Positions 25,804 to 35,162 of a stretch of DNA of 49,672 nt are shown piece by piece. The notes beneath the pieces are model-generated. The model was given only the letters and a program-made list of their open reading frames with translations, made no database searches and had not been told where the DNA came from. Made by a program: the position numbers and the translations under genes. This DNA is from Thecamonas trahens ATCC 50062 (taxonomy: Eukaryota; Apusozoa; Apusomonadida; Apusomonadidae): positions 173,983 through 223,654 of the forward strand of contig NW_013657660.1 in NCBI RefSeq assembly GCF_000142905.1, read 5' to 3'. Numbering within the stretch: the stretch's first letter is position 1; each line of letters opens with the position of its first letter.

Positions 25804-26215
25804 GCAGCAACCCACCGCAGGCCGCGACAGCGTGAGCTGCCTCCGCCCGTCGCCCGCCACCCGCCGCTCGCCCAAACCGGGCTGTCGCACCGCCGCCAAA
25901 AACCGCCCCAGCTGGCGGCGGCGGCGACGACGACGACCTAGACACTGCGGACCTGGTGGTGCTTCCGGTCGCCGCCGACACTGACGATGATGGAGACTCG
26001 GTCAACGTGCCAGACGCCGACAAGCAATTGCTGCGTCGCTCACGGGCCTGGATGGGAGCGCCGACTCGGATGACGACGATGCAGAGGCATCTTCTGCTGA
26101 TCAAGATGACGAGGTCATAGCCCTTCTCGCCGGCCTCGCAGACAACGGCAACAACAAAGAGCCGGCAGGCACCCTCGACGCTGACGCCATCATCAACAAA
26201 TGCGACGATTGGTAA
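25802..26215 (+). CDS. broken acidic hypothetical ORF
   Basis: A coding-like stretch is read in different frames. An ATG at 25802 gives MQQPTAGRDS; after about 25898-25902 (a run of five A) the convincing sequence is in the next frame (GGGGDDDDLDTADLVVLP ... DSVNVPDADK). After about 26020-26045 it returns to the first frame (LDGSADSDDDDAEASS ... IINKCDDW-stop at 26213). Each piece is acidic and low in hydrophobics. Two one-base indels or an intron could explain this; a GTGAGC at 25832 and a CCCCAG at 25905-25911 look like splice sites, but splicing there leads into a stop. The ATG overlaps the start codon of the divergent kinase gene (CATG), so one of the two starts is probably wrong. No family was recognised. 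Confidence 0.35.
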
Positions 26216-26227
26216 AGTCGAGTTTAC

Positions 26228-29200
26228 TCATTCCCGTCGCGATGAGATCGAGGTCCGCGAGCTACGCCGGCCGAACGGCCGATGGTTGCGCTTGAGACGG
26301 GCGAGGGTGTGGCGCGACGAGTTGGAGGCGCTCTCGATGTCGTCAACAGGCAAACCCATCGACGATGATGCCGACAATAAAGATGCCGATACCGACGCCT
26401 TTGTCGCTCCACTCGATGACGATCTACTCGCATCTGCGCTGGCGTCCGACGATGTAAGGCCAGGCACCCACGTGACGTCGGCGGCTCCCAAATCGACATC
26501 ATCGTCATCGTCGCACTCGCCTCGAGTGGAAAACCATGCGACTACGGCGTACAACCGATCTCGCAGCGACGGCGAGTCGATGTCGGCGACGTGCGATGCC
26601 ACAAACCGGCGAACCACCGTGGCCTGGGCGTTGGGTGCGCTTGCACCGTCGAAGTCAACCCGCGCGCCCGCTTGAAGCTCAGCTTCATGAGTTCCGAGAC
26701 CACGGCGTACGCAATGACGACGATGGTGCCAAAGAGCACAGCGAGGGTGGCCACCACGAGGGAGATGTACGAGGCCTGTGAAATGCTCCGTCCCGACGTC
26801 GACCAGAAGAGCACGCCGGCGGCGCAAAGCGCAAGAATCGACCCGTCCAGCTTGGCCTCAAGCGTGTTGTGGAGTGGGTCAAAAAACGGGGCGTTGTAGA
26901 GCTGATATACGAGCGAGGAGAGAAAGATGGCAAAAAAACCCGCAAACAACAGGTGCTCGAGGTTGGACGCGTAGAGCGCCACGCACACCACCGCCAGCCG
27001 CTTGAGGAGGCGCACCACTTCGTGCATATAGTGCGCGCGCCGGTACGCCGTGAACAACGGGCCGTAAGCAAGCTGCACGCGGGTGCTGTCGAGTTCGTGC
27101 CGGTTCTTCCACAGCACCAAGCCGAACGAGAGCGGCAGCGCCACCACGTACACGGCAAGCGCCGTCAGCGCCAGCGGGAGGAGCTGCAGCCACATCGCCC
27201 CGTAGCATTCTTCGTCGAGCGACGAGTCGAGGCGGTACGACCCGTCGGGCAGCTGTGTGCAGTCCCAGAAGAGTAGCGTGGCACGCGCGAGCGGGAGGTA
27301 CACAATGGGGCCGAACGAGAAGATGAGGCGGTAGAGGAGCGCACGCACCGAGACGCGCGTCATGTCGATCTTGCCACGGCACGAGCAGCGGCACGTTTTG
27401 AACCCCACAACGAGGGCCACAATGAGCGCGAAGAACGCGGTCGGTAAGCCCACAGAGAGCGCGTACCGCATCGGGAACGACGTCACTGTGCAGTCGGTCG
27501 AGAAGAGCGAGAGGTCAAACGTGGCAAACGCCACGGAGTCCATCACCTGCTGCACCGGTGGCGTCGGCCACTTGAACGCCGCGCGACCTAGCACCGCGAG
27601 CACCTGCAGAAACGTGACGGCGACACCGATCGAGTGCGGCAGCAGCTTCTTTCGCCCCGCGCTCGCGCCGACACGCTGGAACTGGATGATGGCGACGAGC
27701 ACAAGCACAAACGAGAGTACAGCGGCGCCCACCACCAGGAGGCAGAAGAGGACAAAGAGCGACGTCGACGCTCCAGGACATGCGTCGCACGTCCCGTCCG
27801 GCTTGCGGTAGTGGTTCTGAGCGCACGCCACGCACATAAACTCACCCGGAGCGTACTCGCGCGCACACTGGCGCCCGCCCAAGCACGAGCGCTCGATGGG
27901 ACACTCGGAGAACTGGGCCGGCCCCGTCGGGTAGTACTCGGGCGCCGCTACGGGTGCGTCAGTCCCGCCGGCGCACACGCCGCCGGGCGGGCATGCTACG
28001 CACGCAACGTCGGCCGCACCCGTCGGCGAGTAGAAACCGCGCTCGCACACACACGGCGCCACGGTGCCCATCTCGGCGCTCGTGTTGGCCACACGAACCG
28101 TGTTACCCGGGCATGTGACGCACTTGCCGTCGATGACCACAAACCCGTCCGGGCATGTGGGCACGATGCCGCACGGCTCAGTCGACGTCTCCGTCGAGAA
28201 CCCGTTCGGGCCACACTCGGCACACACCAGCGGCGCCGTAGAGGCAGAAGTACGCCCATAGTCGCGCGGACACGCCCCGACCGCCACCGTCACGCGCGCA
28301 TACTCCACCTCCGCGTCCACAAACTCGACAATGGCCAACGTCGCACTCGAACCCACGTCCTCTGGCCACGAACCCACAGCAAGCGTGATGGCACCCAGCG
28401 AGTAGCCAGTAAGCGACTCGTCGTAGAGCGCGCCGAGCGACATACCCGACACCTCAATGTCGCCCGTGGCCGAAAGCGGCGAAACGCCGATGCGAATGAA
28501 CGGGTTGCTCACCACGGCGCCCCATGCATCACGAAGCGTAAGCGTGCCCAAGCCGAGGGGAACGCCCGAGATAGCCGACGTCGGCAGACCGGCCACCGTT
28601 GCGTTCTGCGGCGGGCCGGCAACCACGACACCATAGCCGCCGGGTGTTGCCACTGACGACACCGGCAGCACGCTCGGGTGCGTCACATGCCCGTACTGCG
28701 TGAGCCCCGGGCCGCACACGTACACGTACCCTCCGCCGCCCGATGCTGACGTTGTCGCCGAACTCATGTCCACACCCGAGACGTCGAGCGCCACGCTGCA
28801 AATATGTGCAATGCCGCCGTATGCTCCAGCGGACGTTATGAGAGCGCCCGACACCATGAGCGTCGACGCAGGGAACTCCGCGCTCTCCACCAACAGTGCC
28901 GACTCCAGATCGATCACGGGCGCGGCCGTCGCACAGAACGTGCCGCCCAGCGACGCACTGTTGGCGTCCAGCACTGTGCCACTCACAGTGACCGGTCCAT
29001 TGCCGGAGCGAGCGAGCGCGCCGCCCGCCAATGCCACGTTGGCTCGCCACGCACCGCCCGTAAACGTCGCCGCTGCCCACACGCCCGTCAGGCTCACTGC
29101 GCCGCCGGATCGGCCGGCCGAGTTGGCCAGAAACCGTGAACGCCGTGAACGCCAGCGAGTGGCCGGCGCCCGTCGTGTACATGGCTCCGCCATCGCCAAC

Positions 29201-32022
29201 CGCCGTGTTGCCCTCGAACACTGTTGAATCGACCGAGAGCGTGACGGCCGAGCCAGAGAGAGCCAGCACGCCGCCCGCCGCCCCGGCCGTGTTGCCGCCA
29301 AAGTACGAGTCGCGCACCGTGATCGACGCCCTGTCCAGCGCCAGAACGCACCCGCCAAACCCGCCCAGCAGCGACGTCGACGCAACGTCTGGCCCGGCGC
29401 TCATGTGCAGCGATACCGCCGTGAACGACGCGTCCGCAGCGACCACGATGGCTGCAGGCGATGCCGCACGCGGCGACGCCCCCACAATCGTCACGTTGCG
29501 GAGTGTCAGCGATGAATACACCGCAAACAAGGCTCCACTGGATCCGCCAGCAATCGTGCAGTCGATTGTGGCGTCCACAAGCGTGAGACGCTGGGTCACA
29601 GGGAACGCCACGTCCCCAAGCGCCGCCGATGGACAGTGCACGAAAGTGCCCACAGACGGCGGGACACAGAATGTGGTCACAGTTCCGTCACCAGAGTGCG
29701 CCAGCGCTGCGCGCAAGCACGCCACGGTACCGGGCACGCCCCCACACTCGGGATGGTCGAGCGCGTAAAAGGTGGTGGAGGGATGCGTGTTGTACGACGG
29801 GACCGAGGCGTAGAACACAAACCCGTCAGTACCCGCAAACACGCCTATATCGGCGTACCCGTCGCTGTTGGCGTCGTAAACGGCGAGCCCGCTGACGTTG
29901 CGCGCGTGCTCGGGATACGCAGCAACCAGCGTCTCATCCCACGACGCCCCGCAATCGGCGGTCATGAACGCCCGCACGCTATCGACGGTGGCCACTATCA
30001 CGTCGCCAAACGCTGCCGGCTTGGAGAAGACCACGGCCACGTCGGTGATCGGGCCCGCGAGCGAGGCCACGGGTGTACCCGGCACAGCGCCAAACGTACC
30101 CGGCGCGCTCGTGCTGAGCACGTACGATACGAGCGCGTCGGCCACAAACAACACGTCGGGGTAGCCATCGGCATCGAGGTCGCGCACCACAAGGCGGTTC
30201 GCGCCGTGAGCGGCTGGGGCCACGATGGCCGTCGGCGCACCCCACGCCATGTCGGCACTGGGCAGCGCCACCGCGAGCGAGGAGAGCGTGGTGTACACAA
30301 GGGCGGGGGTGCGCGGGTGCGACGCGGGGTGTGAGAGCACAGCAAGCGCTGTGACGTCGGTCAGGCCCGTGACGGCAGTTACGGGAGCGGCAAACGAGGA
30401 GGCGTCGGCGCGAGCGAGGACGTAGATGGCGGACGGCGACGCGATGACGAGGTCGGGGCGCGCGTCGCCGTTGACCGATGCCGCTGCCAGTGACACGATT
30501 GACACATCCGGCGTGGCTACGCTCACCACTGAAAACGTGTTGTCGCCCGCAGCAACAAAGAGGGATGCCGTGCCCGAGGCGAGCGAGCCTGTGGCGATGT
30601 CGAGGGCAGCGTCTGCCGTGAAATCGGCCACGACCAGAGCCGACGCCGCGCCGACAGCAGCCGAAGCGCCGATGAGGCGCGGCGTGGCGCTGGCGGCCGG
30701 CAGAAAGTAGACCTCGCCCGACGGCGCAAGCGTGAGTAGGCCCGGCGTGCCGTCGTTGTCCAAGTCAACGGCGGCCATCGCGACGAGGTGGGTCTCGATG
30801 CCAAGCCCACCGGCAGCGCCGAGTGTAGCCACTGGGCCATCCATGGTTTGCGTCCAGCGCGAGCGCGACACGATGCGGATGCCGGCACCGCCTGATCCGC
30901 CATGCGTGGTGGCAATAAAGTCGGGGAGGCCGTCGTTATCGATGTCAGCCGTGGAAACCCACTCAGAATCATACAGCAGGGAATTGGTGAAGGTGAGCGG
31001 GGGGAAGAAGCCTCCAAAGTCCCGCCCAAGAACGACCTGCTGGGCGAGGGAGCCGCGGGGCGCCATCACGAGATCGTCGACGCCGTCGACATTGAAATCC
31101 TTCCGCTGCGACTGGCCCGGGTCCGGGCCAGTATGAAGGGTCCCGCCGCCCGTCACACCCACGGCGTAGTCTGGTGGCCCAAAAGTGAACGGCGTTCCGC
31201 CAAAGTTGGCGGTAGCAACGGCCAGCTCGTCGGTGCCTTTGGCAACCACAAACGAGCAAAACTCGGAGCCTTTCTGGCCGAGAAAGTCAAGATGCGTCGC
31301 GTCCCACACACCGGCACCCGTGTTGACAACGACGCGAAAGTCGCCGGAAGAACAGTAGAGAATGTCGAGATCGCCGTCCGCGTCGTAGTCGCCGACGTCG
31401 CCGCCACGCACCGACGAGACGGCAAGAATGGGCGAAAGGCCCGAGAACGCGTACGATGCCGGGCCCAAGTTGAACGCCGTGTAGATGAACGACATTGTCG
31501 TGCGAAAAAGCACAACGTCGAGGTACGAGTCGCCGTTCAAATCGGCGAGGTACATCTGTTCGACCTTGTGGATGCCTAACAGCTGCTGCGCAAAGGTGAA
31601 CGTTGTGCCGGATGATGCCTCGTTGAGGTATACATTGAGGGCACCCGTGCCCGAACCTGAGACGAACTCGTTCGCCACCACAAAGTCGAGATACGAGTCG
31701 CCATTGAGATCGCCGACCCGCATCGCGCGGCACCTATCGCCCGTGTGCGCCGGCGCCGGACGGACGTTGAACAACGCCGACCAGATGCCCAGCGGCCCTT
31801 GCGTGGTCATGCGAAGCTCATCCCCAGAGGTGGAGTATTCACACGACACAAAGTCGACCAGTCCATCCTTGTTGAAATCGCCCGGCTCGGCCACAAGGAG
31901 GCCATACCCGACCGTGACACCCACATTAGTGACAGGGAGGGCGGTGGTGTAGGCGGGGGCGGCAGTCGTGGAGGGGGGAAGAGGGCCGCGGAGAGGAAGA
32001 GAAGAGTCACGGCGAAGAGCAT
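26228..32022 (-). CDS. giant FG-GAP / beta-helix / Cys-rich / multi-TM surface protein (3 apparent frameshifts)
   Basis: About 1930 aa if three one-base errors are allowed: the six-base C/G run at 31973-31978, the AAA at 29131-29133 and about 26661-26673. The start at 32022 gives a clear signal peptide (MLFAVTLLFLSAALFPP); after the first shift come FG-GAP/VCBS calcium-type repeats (GDFNKDGLVDF, GDLNGDSYLDFVV, ADLNGDSYLDVVL, GDYDADGDLDILY and at least six more). Next is a parallel beta-helix region with NTA..GG repeats (YFGGNTAGAAGGVLAL, FEGNTAVGDGGAMY, LANSAGRSGGAVSL). A Cys-rich GCC2/GCC3-like (ephrin-receptor-like) segment follows (CPGNTVRVANTS, CPPGGVCAGGTD). About nine transmembrane helices then resemble the TRP-like C-terminal domain of such protist proteins. 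The tail is cytoplasmic and Ser/Asp-rich. This suggests an adhesive or sensory cell-surface receptor. The ligand is unknown. Confidence 0.8.
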
Positions 32023-32230
32023 GTGGGTGGGGGTTGGGGGATTGGGGTGTTCGGCGTGGTGCCACCCCGGTTGGGGTAGAGGTGGTGGGGGGGGAGGGGA
32101 GTGGGGTTCTCTGCAAAGGGTTGCGGCAATTGCGGCTCGCTGCGCGTTTTAATCCTTTTTTGGAGCATGGTGCGAGGCTAGTCGCTGCCGAGTGCATGCA
32201 ACCATGACTGGATCAAGGACTTGGATGGCA

Positions 32231-32323
32231 TGACAAAGCCCGATGATGAGCGAGCAGTCCATGACTTGGTGAAGCAGGAAGGCGTGAGCGCGGTCAAAGC
32301 CACTCGCTACGCTGACCTTGTCA
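32231..32323 (+). ncRNA. candidate box C/D snoRNA
   Basis: Within the lower-GC island a box C match (ATGATGA, 32243-32249) and a box D match (CTGA, 32312-32315) are 62 bases apart. They are enclosed by a perfect 6-bp terminal pairing, TGACAA (32231-32236) with TTGTCA (32318-32323). Spacing fits the class. The stem is offset 6 bases from box C, which is more than usual, and no clear C'/D' pair or rRNA target was recognised. A chance match is quite possible. Confidence 0.25.
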
Positions 32324-32440
32324 CAGCACAGCACCACATTGATCATCTCCAGGCGAGCAGCCACTTTCGCGCCAAGCCAACGAGCCAGCGCCCAACTGCC
32401 AGCCACCCACACAGCCCACCACCACCACACTCGCGCACAC

Positions 32441-32510
32441 ACATACACACACATACACACACATACACACACATACACACACATACACACACATACACAC
32501 ACATACACAC
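32441..32510. repeat. 10-bp tandem repeat, seven exact units
   Basis: Seven perfect copies of ACATACACAC directly upstream of the start codon at 32523, in the presumed 5' leader of the coiled-coil gene. Confidence 0.97.
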
Positions 32511-32522
32511 TCGCACGCAAAC

Positions 32523-35105
32523 ATGGCAGGGACACAGCCCCGCCGCAGTGAACGCGGCAGGGAACTTCCGCCGCCGCCCTCTGCCGCCACCGCCGCCGCC
32601 GCTCACGCCACTGGCTCGTCGGCCTCCCGCAGGTCCGCCAAGCGACGCCACCGCCGCCACCGCCGTCACCGGACCCGCGACGGTTCGTCCTACCGCATCC
32701 CCTACGAGTCTGGCTCGCTCTCCCGTTCGGCAGGCCCTGCCGAGGATGATGCCAGCCACATCGACCATGCCGACCATGCCGACCATGCCGCCTCGGCCTC
32801 AGCCTCGGCTCGCCGCGACCAGCCCCCTCTGTCACCCTCGCCCTCGCCGCCGCGCCGTGCCTCCTCGCCACCGCCGCCTGTCGACACCTCTGCTGGTGAT
32901 GCTGCCTTTCTCCGTGACTATGCCGCAAGGCTGAGCGTCGAGCTGGCTCGCGAGCAGGGCACCGTGCTTGACCCGGCCGAGGCTGCTGTCCTCGTTGCCG
33001 AGGCCGAGGCTGCCGGCGCTGCTGGCGGTCGCGGCGGAAGCCTTCCTGATGACACACCGGTTCCGGCATGGTGGACCGATCGCGCGCTAGTGGCGCCGCT
33101 TATTGTGTCGTACGACACCCACGTGGACGCACTGCAGGAGACCGCCCGCGTGCGGGAGGAGCAGCTCACGGCTGCCCGCACCAACATTGCCACTCTGGCA
33201 TCCGAGAATTCTTCACTCCGCGCCGAGCTAGACCGCGCGCTGGAGGCCCTGCATAGTCGCGCGTCCGACGCCGCGGCCTCCGGCTCGGGCCTCGCTGTCG
33301 CTGCTGCAGGTCTCACTCCGTCGGACGCCGAGGAGCTCGCCGAAATGCACGACCGCATCGGCCTGTACCAGGAGGAGAACAACATCCTCATGTCGCAGGT
33401 CTCGGTGCTGCAGGGCGAAGTCGACGCGCTCCGCACTGAGCTCGACTCGACTCGTAGCTCCAGCTCGTCGAGCTCGACGCAGCTGCAGCGAATGGCTGCC
33501 TCGCTCGACGAAGCGACCGCGGTCGCCGCCGAGGCCAGCGCCCGTGCTGCCGCCCTGCAAGACGAGCTCGACCGGAAGAGCTCCGAACTCGAGCTCCGTG
33601 AGCAGGAGGCTGCCTCGGCCCGCGCCGCAAACTCGGCGCTCGAGGAGACAGTCGCTCGTGCCAAGCTCCAGACCGCCGAGTACAAGGATGCCGTCGACTC
33701 GCTCGCTGCCCAGCAGGCTGCGCTTGTCTCCGAAGCCTCGGCCGCCGCCGACGCCGTCCAGGCCTCGGCCGTTCTCCGCTCCAAGATCACTGACCTTGAG
33801 CGGTCGCTTGAGGCTGCCAACGCCCGCGCCACCCAGCGCGAGCACGCGCTCGTCCAGGAGCGCGACGAGGTTGTGACCGCCATGCACTCGCTCGAGCGCA
33901 GGCTCGAGACCTCGCAGCGCGACCTCGACGAAGCCTACCTTCGTGTCAAGCAGGCGCTCGACGCACTCGACGAGGTCCGCTCCGAGCGCGACCGCGCCCT
34001 CCTCCGCGCTCAACATGCCGAGGCCAGCCTTGAGAGCTGCCAGACCTCCCTCGCCGCCGCTATGGCCGGCGAGTCGGCCGACCATGCCGCCTTGCTCGCT
34101 GCCGAGCGCGCGCGCTGGGAGGCCGAGCTGGAGAAGACATCCCGTGAGCTCGGAGCTGCCCAGGATGCCAACATCAAGCTCTCTGCCGAGTCTGAGCGCC
34201 TCGCCCGCGAAGCCAAGCGGTTCGAAGCCGAGCTCGAGGCGATCCAATCGACAGCCGGCCGCCGGCGCGCTCGCGAGCGTGAAGAGGAGCTCACTGGTGC
34301 GCTGCGGACCGCCCAGCGCGCTGCTGCCGACGCCGACGCCACAGCCGAGTCTGCGCGGAACAAGCACCGCCGCAAGGAAGCCGAGTGGGCCCGCGAGCGC
34401 GCCACGCTTGAGACCCAGCTGACAGAGGCATCCAAGCGCATCCGCCATCTCGAGTCCGAGTCTCTCGCCGCTCACGACGAGCGCGTCACTGCGCTCGAGT
34501 CCCGCAACGCCATGGCCGAGCAGGTCAAGCTCGCCCAGGACGCCGCCGCCCGAACCGAGCGCCGTGCCGCCACCCAGCTTGCCACCCTCGAGCGCTCGTC
34601 GCAGGCCGCTGTCGGCGATCTCGAGCACGCGCTCCGCCTCGCACAGCGCAACCTCGATGACCACGCGCTCGAGGCACAGGAGCTCGTCGCTGCCCAAAAG
34701 GCGCTCACCGCAAAATGGCGCGCGGCAGCGTCAGCCACCGCCGACGAGTTTAGCGCCGCGCGCAAGGACCTCGAGGCCCAGCTTGCGCGCGCTCATACCC
34801 GCATCGACCAGCTCTCCGGGCGCGTCGCCGACCTTCTCCGCGAGCGCGCGTCTATGATGGAGGCCGCCGAGGCCCAGGCCGTCGTCACATCGCAGCTCCG
34901 CGCCATGCTCGACGCCGCCGAGCGCAAGGCTGCCGCCGACAAGCTTCGTATCGCCAAGCTCGCCGCCGCGCCCGCCGCTAACGAGAACGCGCCGGCAGAC
35001 GCGGCCGCAGGTCCGGCGCCGGCTGCGCCGGCCTCGTCGCTCCGCGCCTCGCTCGAGGCCCAGAAGCAGCGCCACAAGTCTACCAGCCAGAGCCTGCGGG
35101 CATGA
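32523..35105 (+). CDS. long coiled-coil protein, CEP89-like
   Basis: An 860-aa protein. Residues 1-130 are Ser/Pro/Arg-rich and disordered (KRRHRRHRRHRTR, HADHADHA). A short conserved-looking segment follows (FLRDYAARLSVELARE; WWTDRALVAPLIVSYDTHVDALQE). From about 210 to 830 it is continuous heptad-type coiled coil rich in Ala, Glu, Leu and Arg. The stretch LAEMHDRIGLYQEENNILMSQVSVLQGEVDALR resembles the central region of CEP89/CCDC123, a distal-appendage protein of centrioles and basal bodies, and the preceding SYDTHVDALQE fits too. That would place it at the basal body of a flagellate. Coiled coils attract false matches, so myosin-tail-like or golgin-like proteins remain alternatives. The start at 32523 (MAGTQPRRSERGR) directly follows the CA repeat leader. 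Confidence 0.75.
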   Translation: MAGTQPRRSERGRELPPPPSAATAAAAHATGSSASRRSAKRRHRRHRRHRTRDGSSYRIPYESGSLSRSAGPAEDDASHIDHADHADHAASASASARRDQPPLSPSPSPPRRASSPPPPVDTSAGDAAFLRDYAARLSVELAREQGTVLDPAEAAVLVAEAEAAGAAGGRGGSLPDDTPVPAWWTDRALVAPLIVSYDTHVDALQETARVREEQLTAARTNIATLASENSSLRAELDRALEALHSRASDAAASGSGLAVAAAGLTPSDAEELAEMHDRIGLYQEENNILMSQVSVLQGEVDALRTELDSTRSSSSSSSTQLQRMAASLDEATAVAAEASARAAALQDELDRKSSELELREQEAASARAANSALEETVARAKLQTAEYKDAVDSLAAQQAALVSEASAAADAVQASAVLRSKITDLERSLEAANARATQREHALVQERDEVVTAMHSLERRLETSQRDLDEAYLRVKQALDALDEVRSERDRALLRAQHAEASLESCQTSLAAAMAGESADHAALLAAERARWEAELEKTSRELGAAQDANIKLSAESERLAREAKRFEAELEAIQSTAGRRRAREREEELTGALRTAQRAAADADATAESARNKHRRKEAEWARERATLETQLTEASKRIRHLESESLAAHDERVTALESRNAMAEQVKLAQDAAARTERRAATQLATLERSSQAAVGDLEHALRLAQRNLDDHALEAQELVAAQKALTAKWRAAASATADEFSAARKDLEAQLARAHTRIDQLSGRVADLLRERASMMEAAEAQAVVTSQLRAMLDAAERKAAADKLRIAKLAAAPAANENAPADAAAGPAPAAPASSLRASLEAQKQRHKSTSQSLRA

Positions 35106-35162
35106 CCTTGTGATGCATGGAACAAATCGTTTTTTTTACAGCCGCGAGCGCAGCAGCAAGCT

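Larger units (their letters stand above)
32023..32522. other. divergent intergenic region with lower-GC island
   Basis: 500 bases between the giant surface-protein gene and the coiled-coil gene. The left part is G-rich. About 32150-32380 is clearly less GC-rich than its surroundings and lacks strong codon bias. The right part is the CA-type 10-bp repeat just before the start at 32523. The open frames across it (for example from 32221 on the + strand) run into the repeat and are not convincing. A candidate snoRNA is listed separately. Confidence 0.5.

Noticed and set aside
27634..28656. 340-aa plus-strand Arg/His-rich ORF
   Set aside because: Opposite the Cys-rich and TM part of the giant surface protein. 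Arg/His-rich composition is that of a shadow frame.
32221..32934. 237-aa plus-strand ORF starting in the lower-GC island
   Set aside because: Runs through the 10-bp repeat (Thr-His strings) and then a wrong frame of the coiled-coil gene.
33228..34697. 489-aa minus-strand Leu/Gly-rich ORF
   Set aside because: Mirror of the coiled-coil gene. Its repeats derive from the heptad codons on the other strand.
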